In this document: positions 33,556 through 43,885 of the stretch, in pieces | Position numbering within the stretch: the stretch's first letter is position 1 | Layout: each line of letters begins with the position of its first letter | Notes under the pieces: generated by a model | The model's database searches: none | Told to the model about the DNA's origin: nothing | Seen by the model: only the letters and a program-made list of their open reading frames with translations | Position numbers and translations under genes: made by a program | Source of the DNA: Lonicera japonica | Lineage: Eukaryota; Streptophyta; Magnoliopsida; Dipsacales; Caprifoliaceae | Reading direction: 5' to 3' | DNA: 64,000 bases | NCBI GenBank assembly: GCA_021464415.1 | Contig: CM038468.1 | Span: 34,584,969 to 34,648,968 of the forward strand

Positions 33556-33838
33556 GTACTGCTTCACAAGTCCATGGATTCACCATCGAGCTCTGATACC
33601 AATTGTTGTGCCCGCCGGCACTCGGGTCCGGCTCGAGGCACCAACTAGGCTTGCCGGTCCTCGCACATAGTAACAATATTGTCCTAAACTTAAACACCTT
33701 TGGGACACAGGTGTGGGGTTTTCACTTAAAAGGTCTCGTTACTATGTGGAGACACTCCCCCATTTATATATCTATGTCGAATTTTACAATTTTTCCATGT
33801 GGGATTAACGGTTTGAGCCCATCATTCTCAACAGGGTG

Positions 33839-34781
33839 GACCTAGAAAAAACCTTAGCCCATGGACTAACCTGATCGGGCTCGGGCCACCAAAAAGCTTG
33901 TTGATTGGTCCAGGTCAGGTTTCGGGCCTCTTGGCCATTTGATGAGTCCTGTATTAAAGTTATTAATATCATATATAGGGTAAATTTAGTTTAGCGAATT
34001 TTTCCATCAAACACAATATATTATGGTTCTGAAAATGTTTTTATCTCTTATTTTTATATTCTTTTTTTACCATTTTTTTCTCTAAGTTTTACTCTACGTC
34101 TCTTTATTCTCACTCTCTTAAAATAATTCCTAATATATATATATATATATTGTATTTCTCCTTTTATCATACCATTAATTTAACATTCAAGTAAGTATAA
34201 TAAATACAAGCACGAATTTGTTTTTTTTTGACATAAAAGTATTTAATATAAAAATAAGCTCAAAATAAGGTACCCAACAAAGACTAATAATTGTTACTTG
34301 TTGTTTTCTCTGTATTTTTATAATGATAAAACCCGTTGTATGAAAGCTTATAAATTGTATTTATACATTTAAATCCAAAAGGTTATAAATTTTATCTACA
34401 GGAATTTGAAGGGGCCAGTAAAAAGATACTATTCAAATTTTCAAAAAAACTAGGTGGAGTCCGGGGCGCCCCTCTTGGCCTCCCCTTGCATCCGCCACTC
34501 ACTTTAGTTACCATATCAATAAGATTTTTTATTGTAGATGCTCTAAGAGAGAAATGAGCAAAATACAAAAAATTAGAACAAAAATGGGTCATTGGAGAGA
34601 TTAGCTGTGGAAATTAGGTGAAAATAGCAGTAGACTTAATGATGGTATTCTATAGTGTTATTTTGAGGTAAGGGCGTTGCATGATGTATGCATTAAATCT
34701 CTAGAAATTTTATTTGTTGTTCAAATTGTTATAATCTTCTTATATTTGTTGTGTTGATTAAATTCAGTGTAACATCAACCG

Positions 34782-34815
<34 letters not shown>

Positions 34816-35200
34816 TTTCCCCTTCTCCCTCTCTTAAGGTTACACTATCTTTTGCTTTTAGCGACGAATCTTGCATGGAAGGAACACCGGGTCCACTTTT
34901 CAAATTTTTTACCTTTAATTTTTGTATAAGGGTGGGCATCTAATATTATTATTTGGCTTTTAAACCATCTATATTTAATCCGATTTAATTAGTTGATTTT
35001 TAAATCATCTATATCTATATCTAATCTAATTTAATATTAGTTTATATTATTTTTCGAAACCACAACACAACCCTCCACCCCCCTCCTCTCTTTCCCTTTA
35101 AACCTTATATTTAACTAACGAATCTTGCATAGAAGGAATGGCGGGGTCTAATTGTCTAATTCTTGGCCCTTTAAGTTTTGTATAAGCATAGGCATCAAAT
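33839..35200. other. Intergenic DNA with a 34-base C homopolymer
   Basis: No gene was recognised. A run of 34 C (34782-34815) follows AACATCAACCG and precedes CTTTCCCCTTCTCCC. CGAATCTTGCATGGAAGGAA near 34864 and CGAATCTTGCATAGAAGGAA near 35119 are diverged direct copies of about 80 bases. Confidence 0.6.
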
Positions 35201-35204
35201 TCAA

Positions 35205-36395
35205 TTGAGTAAATGACCCATTTGCATCTTAAATTTTACTCATCGTTTTAAGTTGCACTACAAACTTCATTTCGTTCCAATTTGCACCACAAACTTAAGT
35301 AAGTGTTTTTACATGTACACTCCCACCTGTATTCTCTCCAAATTTTAACGGTTGTATTGGTTGATTAAATAAATAATCTTTAAAGTTAGGCTTGTTTTAC
35401 GATGTTAATCTCACAATTATTTTGGCAAATTAAACCTTTTAAAGTCTGTGGCAAAGAAGATGGTATTTATAGATTTTGGGTTTATTCCACAATCTGCTGG
35501 GCCAAAGAGGATCACACCCTTCCCCCTGGTAATATTTTAATTTCTTTTCTTGTATAAATAATAAAGATATTAAAATCATAAATCAAATGCCCTCTAGTGT
35601 ACCAAAAGAAAATTCGTAAACCGAAATAGTATTCTTTCTGCGTGATTTTAAACCTGAGATTTGAATCATTATTTGTAAATATATTCAGTTTTTCCTGGAA
35701 AAAAAAATGATAAAATTTGCAGAATTCTGTGAAATTGCTAATTCCTCAAATTGTAGGATTCCAAAATCACAAGTATTTGCAATCCAAACTTTACTCATGG
35801 TTGATGGTTCAGAGTTGCACCCCAATGACACAATCTTCAATTTGTTTCGGTTTGCACCCAAAACTTAAGTTTAGTGTTTTTAAGTGCACACTCTGTTCAA
35901 ATTTTAACGATCATGTTTGGTTAATTACATAAAGAGTCTTAAAGTTAGGCTTATTTTTCAATATTAACCTCACAATTTTATTGTCTACAAACTAGACCTT
36001 AAAGTAGTGATTTTTTTATCAATTCAAATCTTAAAGTAACAAGAAAATTAAAATATTTTTTTGGTATATAATTTTTTAATATTTGAGGGGATTGATAATG
36101 TAATTTCATAAACTGGTCAAGGTTAAAAATGTAACAATTTAGATATTTTAAGATTTGAATTGATATGAAATCACTACTTTAAGGTTTTATTAGTAAAAAA
36201 TTAAAATTTGAGATTAAAATTGAAAAACAAGACCAAACTTTGAGTTTATTTATGTAACTAACCAAGGAGGTTCACTTAAAATTTGAAAAGAAACAAAATG
36301 TACACTTGAAAACACTTATTAAATTTGAGATACAAACCGCTAAAAAATGAAATTTGAGGTGCAACTTAAAATAAAAAAAATAAAATGCCAATTGA
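35205..36395. mobile_element. Foldback-type repeat with inverted arms
   Basis: A segment at about 35215-35440 (TTTTAAGTTGCAC, AACTTAAGTAAGTGTTTTTA, AAAGTTAGGCTTGTTTT) is repeated directly at about 35815-36050 and appears inverted at about 36150-36390. This is the organisation of a non-autonomous foldback or MULE-type element. The outer ends and target duplication are not clear, and no protein is encoded. Confidence 0.55.
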
Positions 36396-36731
36396 TAAAT
36401 GAAAATAAATAATTTTAAAATCTTACCATTATCATCAATTCGCAATGAATTGAACTATAAATCTCAAAAACACTACCTATGACTTGGCATTACATCTGGT
36501 GTAAATTTAAGTACAAAAATTGATGGAACAACCATTATCATCAATTCACTAACTTTTATAACCCTTATAATCCAAGGGTTACAATTGTCAGATAAAATTT
36601 AAAAGTTCACCTTCTTCTTAAATTTTTGTTTTATTTATAATTACTATTTTATTTACTATTTCATGAATGAATGCTTCACCCTATAGTTTGTATGAAATTA
36701 TGAACATACGGCCAATTAAGAACTCAAGTCT

Positions 36732-36839
36732 GGATTCTGCCGTGGTTGTGATCATGTGAAGAAAATTGGTCACACGAAGTTCGGGATTTCCATCGAGGAG
36801 AAAGATCCATGTATATCAAATGAGAATCTGATTCTGTAT
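36732..36839 (-). pseudogene. NOV C-terminal exon fragment
   Basis: This segment matches NOV-B 47233-47346 (last exon, coding for [14 protein letters not shown]...HMITTMAES) in the same orientation, with long identical blocks such as GTGGTTGTGATCATGTGAAG and ATGAGAATCTGATTCTGTA. Relative to NOV-B it lacks about 8 bases after CATCGAG and so is out of frame. No other part of the exon is present beside it. Confidence 0.8.
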
Positions 36840-36859
36840 GTAGTGGTTTACAGGGTTCA

Positions 36860-37200
36860 ACCAAATTTGAATCCCTCTCTTCTGTAACCCTAGATCCCAA
36901 TTTTAGTTCCTCAAATTCAATTCAAGCTCTGATAAGCTCTTGCTCACCCCAATCTTTGCTTTATTTAACCTCACCCCCGAATTTTATTTCTTTCTCAGAT
37001 CTAGAAAAAGCCCTAAAATTTTGAAACGTTAGATTTGGTATAGAATCTCGCAGGAAGAAAGGGAGAGATGAGGGTAGAGAGAAGGAATAATTATCTCTTC
37101 AGTCGCCGGCGGTGCGGCGGCTCCAAGGGCTCCGGCGGTCCAGAAGAAAGCGTGCTCGAAAGAGAGAGCGACAGTGTGTTTTTAGGCGTTCACGGTCCTT
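36860..37200 (-). other. GC-richer, CT-rich block resembling a 5' UTR
   Basis: On the minus strand the segment reads CTGTCGCTCTCTCTTTCGAG, then GCCGGAGCCC and GCCGCCGCACCGCCGGCGAC, then TCTCTACCCTCATCTCTCCC. It stands out from the AT-rich surroundings and has the composition of a plant first exon or 5' UTR. It lies directly upstream, in the same orientation, of the NOV fragment. No convincing start codon or product was found. Confidence 0.35.
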
Positions 37201-37554
37201 CTTTCCTTTTTTTTTTATTTAATAAATTTAAATTCTGAAATCACTTTTTTAATAAAAAAAAAAGAGCAGAGAATAAACTCATTCTTTTCAAAATTTATGA
37301 TTTTTTTAATTTTTTTTTATGATTTTCTAACATCTTTTACTAAAATTTTAGATGATAATATTGTTATTTAAATATTTTTCAGATTTTACTAAATACAAAA
37401 ATAAAAATTTGATAAAACTTTTAGATTTTTACTCCCATGAAATGAAAATAACAAGAGCTTTAGAGCAAGTGTTTTCTTTTAAGTGAGAGTATCTTTTTCG
37501 TGAGTGGACTTTTGAGCAATTAATAGCTGCATGACATTTTGTTAGAGAGACAAT

Positions 37555-39040
37555 TTTTTATTTCAAATACTTTTTGACTCCTTATTATATATAATATAAA
37601 TATAATTATATATAATATAAATATAATAAATCGAAACTCATGTTAAAATTATTATAGTTATTTAAAAAAATGTTTAAAATTTTCACTATACAAATTTTTA
37701 TTTTTCTCACATATTTTTTTGAAATTTAAAAATTATCTATTCAAAAAGTAGGAGAAAGATTGTTATAAGGGATTTTTGTGAAAGTAGGAGAAAGAAACGG
37801 GGAAAAATAAGCTATGAAAATTTATTTGAACAATTGGTTTTGTGTGAATACAATTTTCAGCCAAATGATATTTTATAAGAGACAAACATTTTGAGATTCA
37901 AATATCCTTACTCTTTATTATATAGATATAAATATACTAAGTTGCAACTCGTGTCAAAAGTACTATATTTATTCAAAAAAATCTTAAATTTTAAAACACT
38001 TCTTTTTTTTATTTTCTTACATATTTTTGAGATTCAAAAATTATCCATTCAAAAAATAGGAGAAAGAGAGTGTTTTAAAAGAGATATTTTTGTGAAGGTA
38101 CGAGAGATAAGCGGGAAAAATAAGTTACACAAATTGATCTAGGTTGTTGGTTTTGTGTGAGTGCATTTTTCACTCACACGCTCTTTCATAAGAGACTAAC
38201 ATTTTGGGATTCAAATATCTTTAGAGCATTTTCAGCAGTAGTGTATAATTTCATTTCGTGTAAAATTTACACAATTTGTAAAAAAATCCATCTCAGGCAG
38301 TTTTTTAAAAATGAGTTTTGTGTTAAATAAAAGTGTAAAATACACCCTTAATTTACAATGTTACGTCACCTTTCTCACTCTTCAAATTTTTTTTATAAAC
38401 CTTTAAAATATAATAACTTTTAATACGAAACATGAATTTTAATAAAAATTATATATTTGATATCTACTCATCAAGTCTTATAAATCAAGATTTATTATGA
38501 TTATATTATTATGTATATATAATTTCAAGAAAAAAAGATAAAAAATTGTATAAAATAATATTTAACATTTGTTTGTATCTTATTGGTTCTTTTCAATTTT
38601 AAACAAAATTTTATAAAATTTTCATTGGAGCATATTTTTTTAAACTTCAAGTTTTATGTAAAAATTGTTTGACGCATAGGATATACACATAAATATTTAC
38701 GCAACCATTGAAGATGCTCTTACCCCGTATTATATAGATATAAATATACTAGGTTGAAACTCGTGCCAAAAGTACTATATTTATTCAAAAAAAAAAACCC
38801 TTAAATTTTAACCAAGCAAATTTTATCTCCTTATATATTTTTGAAATTTAAAATTTATCCATTCAGAAAGCAGGAGAAAGTGAGTGCTTTGAGAGAGATA
38901 TTTTTGTGAAAGTAGGAGAGAGAAGCGAGAAAAATAAGCTGCACAAATTGATCTTAGCTGTTGATTTTATGTGAGAGCAATTTCCAGCCACATGATTTTT
39001 TATAAGAGACATACATTTTGGGATTCAAGTACCTTTAACC
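37555..39040. repeat. Three diverged ~330-base direct repeats
   Basis: Units at about 37555-37880, 37881-38220 and 38717-39035 share TATATAGATATAAATATACTA, AAAAGTACTATATTTATTCAAAA, TTATCCATTCA, GTAGGAGA and TTATAAGAGAC followed by ACATTTTGNGATTCAA. They read in the same direction. The second and third are separated by a 496-base MITE. The units code for nothing recognised. Confidence 0.75.
38224..38719. mobile_element. Tourist-type (PIF/Harbinger) MITE, 496 bases
   Basis: The ends GAGCATTTTCAGCAGT and the reverse of ACCATTGAAGATGCTC are imperfect inverted repeats flanked by TTA (38221-38223 and 38720-38722), the 3-base target duplication of Tourist-like elements. The interior is AT-rich and non-coding. 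Its insertion splits one member of the ~330-base repeat family. Confidence 0.8.
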
Positions 39041-40306
39041 CTTATTATAGAGATACATGTGTGTATATATAGAGATACATCAAGATAAAACTCATCTTAA
39101 AAATTCTTGAGTACGGAAAAGCCATCATATTCCAGTTCCAAAGAGCACCCATCAACATTTTCGAGTTTTTGGAAAATTTGAATGGCTAAGGGACGCTAGA
39201 AGATTTGAAGATGGATTCGTAGAAAGAGAAACTAAAAGTGGGTCTTCCTCTTCCATTCTCTAGGTATAAATGTTTTTTTTAATGAGCCATTGATTTGCTT
39301 TTAATCAACGGCTGCCATCACACTAACTAAAAGTAATCCATAATTAAAAGTAATCCATGTGAAGGTAAATGCACCAATTAAATATCTTTTATTTGGTTGG
39401 CACAGTTATACTAGGTTTTTTTTTAAGTAGACCGAAAATCGAACTGAATATCTTTGGTCCAGTAAATTCAAAAACAAGCCGGACCGTATTATTAATAAAA
39501 TCCTCAAAAAACCTTATCGTCCGGTCCTATTCGGTCAGTCTAATCGGCCCAGTTTGGTTTCTGCACATCCCTATGACTAAGATACCTTAAGAAAAAAAAT
39601 ACGGTGAGAGGTATCTAGTTCACTCCTCCCACCACCTTCCCATATCAAATCCCAAGTGTATTTGTGTACACACACATCATTATATGTGTCAAAGCAAACT
39701 CTAAATGTGATTTAAATATATGTGTGTGTGTATATATACATGTAAGCAAACTCTAAATGTGACAATATGCAATTTGAATGGCCATAATTTGGGAAATAAT
39801 AGTTTAAGGACATTTTAGCAAGTTAGCTTATTAAATCTAGAGTGTGATAATTATATTTGTCTGCTTTAGTATATTAAGTTACTCAAAATCCAGACACCTA
39901 GCTGATGACCAGTTAATCATCAAAAGCTATGTCATATGTAAAAGGTTATATGAAGTTGTGATTTATCGTTTAAAGCATGAAGGACCACAACATACTTATA
40001 TTGAAAGTGAGTAGAATTTAAGACAAAAAAATAAATAGATTTTGCTCATCATATCCACAACTTAGAAGTATAATATGCATACCATCATATATGCAGTTCG
40101 AAATGTAGAAAATAAACACCGGGCGGGAAATCCTACATTAGAGAGAAACCTTCATTAAAAGGAATTTTTTGAGTTTAATTTGGCCCTGTTTTAATGAAGA
40201 AATTAGAGTTAGCCTTATTTTGACAATTCTTTGACTGTTAAAAAATGAACTGACTTTTAACTCCGTCCAAAAATTTCTTACCCCGACCATTTTGCCCCTG
40301 TCTTCA
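39041..40306. other. Intergenic DNA, nothing recognised
   Basis: AT-rich DNA with a short TG/TA microsatellite near 39718-39745 between two copies of AGCAAACTCTAAATGTGA. The last ~170 bases (TTTGGCCCTG..., CCATTTTGCCCCTGTC) resemble the ends of MULE-type elements but have no identified partner. Confidence 0.5.
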
Positions 40307-41125
40307 TTAATCTAAGGGTTAACTATACTTTAGTACATTGTACTTGCCACTTAGTTTCATTTTGGGCAATATACTTTTTTTTTGTTGTAAAAAATGCAAC
40401 AAACTTTTTATTTGGTTCCCTTTTAGTCACAGCGAGTAACACTGTTTCAATTATGTTTGTCACTATCCTATGTGGCATCCTATTGGACATTTTAAATATT
40501 TTAATTGTCCACTTAATCTCCCACTCAGTTGTCCAATTCAACATAAAAATCACGTTATATTCACATGCTTCGTTTTGAACAAATGTTACGCAAAAAAATT
40601 GGGGACAAAACTCATAAGTCCCGAATCATAAACCCTAACTTAGAAAGAGAAAGTAAGATTCCAAGCCCCAATTCCAAGATCGAAGCCCAAAATCCTTACA
40701 TGAAGCAATAAACCCTAAATTCGAAATCTTTTTGCTATCGCACAAGTAAGTTTTGTTTTTTTAATCTCTTCTTTGCTTGTCTTCTACGTGCATTGGTGGG
40801 TTTAAACATTTGTTTAAGCCCTAATGTTTCCGTAAATGGGACATTTTGTTAATATTTTTATTGAAAAACATGTTTTTGTTCCCGTATTTTTTTTTTAAAT
40901 TGCATATGTTTAATTGTTTAATACTTTTCAATGTGGACATTTGTTTAATTTTTTATTATGATTTTTTTATTGTCAGATTCCTTTTCAATTTTTTATTGTT
41001 ATTGTTTAGTATGTTTATAATGTGTGGATGTTTATCATACAATTCAGTGTAATATTTAGAACATTTATCATATAAATGGTTTATGGACAAATGCTAGGGC
41101 ATGGTGGACCACCAATCCAACGTAA

Positions 41126-41374
41126 TTGAATAACAACTTAAGTCAATCAAGTGGATCAAGGACAATGTCATCATCTTCCCCATTTAAGAGAATGATGACA
41201 TCTATACCAACTCAAGGAAGTCAAACGAGCAAGAAGACACCACCAAGGAAGACTACACCAAGAAAGAGTACAAGCACTACAATAACAAACAACACAAGGT
41301 CAAAGATTCCAACAAAGGGACCAATTGCAATTAATACAAGGGCAAAGACACTTGGTTTGAAGAATAGGGGATGA
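41126..41374 (+). pseudogene. Basic Ser/Thr/Lys-rich tail ORF in the MULE
   Basis: An open run of 82 residues is rich in Ser, Thr, Lys, Arg and Pro (TSKKTPPRKTTPRKSTSTT) and ends KNRG. Position, basic composition and the following 3'-UTR-like tandem repeats suggest the C-terminal tail of a lost transposase gene. No domain is present, so the assignment is inferred from context. Confidence 0.4.
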
Positions 41375-41410
41375 TAAATAGAATATGTTGTGTTTGTGAT
41401 AAATACCTAG

Positions 41411-41585
41411 GAGCAGTTTATGTTTGTGTTTTTTGGACCTTTTTAAGGTGGGGAAACATATTTATGCTTCTAGTTTATGTTTGTGTTTTTTGGACCATTT
41501 TAAGGTAAGGAAACATGTACTTGTTTATGCTTCTAGTTTATGTTTGTGTTTTTTGGACTACTTTAAGGTGGGGAACCATGTACTT
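41411..41585 (+). repeat. Three tandem ~60-base units
   Basis: The block AGTTTATGTTTGTGTTTTTTGGAC, followed by TTTTAAGGTNNGGAAACAT, is repeated three times. It lies just downstream of the basic ORF in the MULE and is probably an amplified 3' UTR segment. Confidence 0.75.
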
Positions 41586-42028
41586 GTTTTCAGTCTATTT
41601 CATAATACAAGGTTGGTTTGTTTCCTTCAATTTTTGCTGATTGTTTATGTGCATTCAACTTGACAATTTTTTGCCAATTTATGACGCATTTAGTTTGTGT
41701 TAAGCATTCAATAAACAAAAAAGTCACAACATTATCAAGATCACATATTTCATTGCAAACACATAAGTCACATAACACCATAATCATAAGGTTCACATAT
41801 TTCTTTACAAATCATAAGTCTTATTACACCACAGCGTTCACAAGATTAAAAAGCAGTCATAAGTAAACCTACAACGACATCCATACTCACAACAATAAAA
41901 ATGAATTTACTCCTCAATGCATCCTCCTTGCATTTGTTCTCCTACTTATTCTTCCAATCCATAGTCATTTTCTCCTCAAAGTTAATCTTCTTTTGCAAAT
42001 ATTATGTCCAATTTTGTGCTTTAATCTT

Positions 42029-42185
42029 CTAGTAAAATTCATGGATTCTTTCGCGTGGTTCTTTTTTAAAATAAACCCATTCAAATAACCCACATGGATT
42101 AACCTTGTAATTCTTGCATCCAGTAAATCTTCTGCCCAGATTTCTTTCAGTCCATGCCACTCTAATGAGGGACGGCTCACCTCAA
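42029..42185 (-). pseudogene. GRF-type zinc-finger remnant in the MULE
   Basis: In one minus-strand frame the sequence reads EPSLIRVAWTERNLGRRFTGCKNY, then KVNPCGLFEWVYFKKEPRERI, and stops at 42031-42029. The GRRFxGC...CGLFEW pattern is the GRF zinc finger. The first Cys pair is lost in a small frame change near 42180. A short downstream hydrophobic tail appears after the stop. GRF proteins are common second genes in plant MULEs, convergent with the transposase, which fits here. Confidence 0.7.
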
Positions 42186-42294
42186 TCATATAGCAAGTAG
42201 GATGTCATAGAATTTTCTGACGCTGACCTAGCCTACAAAATACAACATTATAATAAAATAAACTCTGTAATATATGTGAAGTTGATATATTTAC

Positions 42295-43236
42295 TGATGG
42301 TGTCAAAATCTAGAACAGATAATTGACGACCGACCAATCAATGAATAATGGTGAATTAGAGGTTTAATAATGAATTGTAACTGTGAATAGTGATTGTGAA
42401 CAGTATCACCGTATATGTGAACAGTGGTTGTGAACAGTATCACTATATATATGAACAACGGTTATGAACAGTGGTTGTGAACAGTAAATGTGAACAGTGA
42501 CTCTGAACAGTATCTGTGAACAGTGACTCTGAACAGTATCTGTGAACAATGACCGTGAACAGTACCACCGTATATGTGAACAGTGACTGTGAACAGTACC
42601 AGCAGAAACTGATTAAAAATAAAGATGAACACGAGACGTTTTTTTATTAAGGTAGGTTCCCCCGGTAGCGCTTATGCTAGTCTGGCAGTACGTCCTCCTT
42701 TTGTGTGTGCTTGCTTTGTATTAGCTCAAAGGCAATCAATTCGGATGATAATACAAGCTACCAATCTCTCTCTTTCTTTCTATAATTTCCTTAATTCTAT
42801 TTATAAGTATAGAATTAGGATTACAACTATTTCAACAGAATAAATAATAAACTGTGTAGGAGAGAGAGTGTATAAGGATTGATATTTTTTTGGGGTATGA
42901 AAAGAGATAGTATAAGACCCTCAAAAATTGGCTTGTATTTAGGAAAGATGGATGGATATTGGGGAGAGAAGGAAGAGATGTTTTTGGTGTCCTTTGAATG
43001 AATGAATGAGGGGGGTATTTATAGGTAAATGTAGAAGGGCAAAAAGGTAAATTTGGTAATGTATATGATGTGTATGCTTAGGTCACATGTATTCTAGAAT
43101 GTACATGATGTGTATGCTTAGGTCACATAGGTAAAAATTGGTATTTTACTGGAGGTAAAAATTGGTATTTTACTGGAGGTAAAAGTGTTGAATTACCTTT
43201 GTATGCTAATGATAAAATTAGTATTTAACCCCATCA
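42295..43236 (-). repeat. Solo LTR (942 bases) inside the MULE
   Basis: On the plus strand the unit begins TGATGGTGTC and ends AACCCCATCA, with flanks TTTAC (42290-42294) and CTTAC (43237-43241), a target duplication with one change. On the minus strand a TATA box (CTATAAATACCCCCC near 43025) shows the orientation. It holds no protein domain. Part of it is a block of GAACAGT repeats. Confidence 0.68.
42370..42600. repeat. Degenerate GTGAACAGT repeat block
   Basis: The phrase (T/C)(G/T)TGAACAGT recurs about every 10-20 bases, in higher-order groups such as GTGAACAGTGACTCTGAACAGTATCT (near 42490 and 42516). Related TACTGTTCAC motifs occur in the copia-A leader near 9635-9680, so this may be a leader or LTR feature of several families. 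Confidence 0.7.
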
Positions 43237-43885
43237 CTTACTATATATATATATATATATATATAAACTTACTTCGAAATTTGGACCATCCATCGAAAAA
43301 CTATGAAATTTGATTGGGGGTGGGGGGGGGGGGTTGTTAGAATAATCAAATGGGTATCGGTAACTTGAAGATCTCTCTAACATGCTATAAAAATCTGAAA
43401 ACCACCAATGTTTATTAATACATTTGACAATAAACCCTAGAAAACCACTAAATATTGTAACATTGTTTGAAAAACACAATCTTAGAGCTATGAAAATGTA
43501 AACAAAAGTAGAAAACCCAACATTAAACCTTAAAGATTTGGAACACATACCTTTAAGAACTCCCAGATTGCTCACAATTGGTTTTAGGGTTTCAAATGTG
43601 ATAATGGAGTGTTTAATGAGGTTGATTCTCCCTCTTAAAGAGACTCACATGATTTAAGCGTGCTACAGATATAGATGTTAAGTTGAAAAAAAGAAATGCA
43701 CAATAATATTAATGGGATATAAATAAGATAGTGACAAACGGAACTGAAACAATGTTACTCGCTGTGATTAATATAGAACCAAACAAAAAGTTTGCTACCT
43801 TTTTTACGATAAAAAAAGTATATTGCCCAAAATAAAACCAAGTAGCAAGTATAATGTACTAAAGTGTAGTTAACCCTTAATCTAA

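Larger units (their letters stand above)
31396..33833 (-). mobile_element. Array of miniature LTR units (two head-to-tail copies, four LTRs)
   Basis: GGGTG lies at 31391-31395 and 33834-33838, just outside TGTTGTGCCC... and ...ATTCTCAACA. LTR-like copies lie at about 31396-31618, 32008-32060 plus 32765-32950 (split), 32953-33148, and 33604-33833. GAGCTCTGATACCA just left of the last one (33588-33601) is the reverse complement of a TGGTATCAGAGC primer site, and a decayed version lies near 31995, so the units point to the minus strand. The interiors (31619-31994 and 33149-33587) are repetitive and non-coding, with TCCACCTTGG and GACTCAACCGAGTC motifs. Confidence 0.68.
40316..43876. mobile_element. 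Mutator-like element (MULE), 3.56 kb, internally decayed
   Basis: Terminal inverted repeats of ~155 bases begin GGGTTAACTATACTTTAGTAC and end with its reverse GTACTAAAGTGTAGTTAACCC. Shared inner blocks include ACAGCGAGTAACA and GTTTGTCACTATC. A perfect 9-base target duplication TTAATCTAA (40307-40315, 43877-43885) is diagnostic of the Mutator superfamily. It holds a plus-strand 83-codon basic ORF, a minus-strand GRF zinc-finger remnant and a solo LTR insertion (42295-43236). No MULE transposase catalytic domain remains. Confidence 0.9.

Noticed and set aside
42370..42600. CRISPR-like repeat array
   Set aside because: Repeats are short, irregular and unspaced, and the context is a plant LTR. 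No spacers or cas genes.
43234..43575. 113-codon minus-strand ORF in the MULE
   Set aside because: It contains a proline run from a C/G homopolymer and a TA repeat translated as YIYIYIY. It has no domain and is probably chance.
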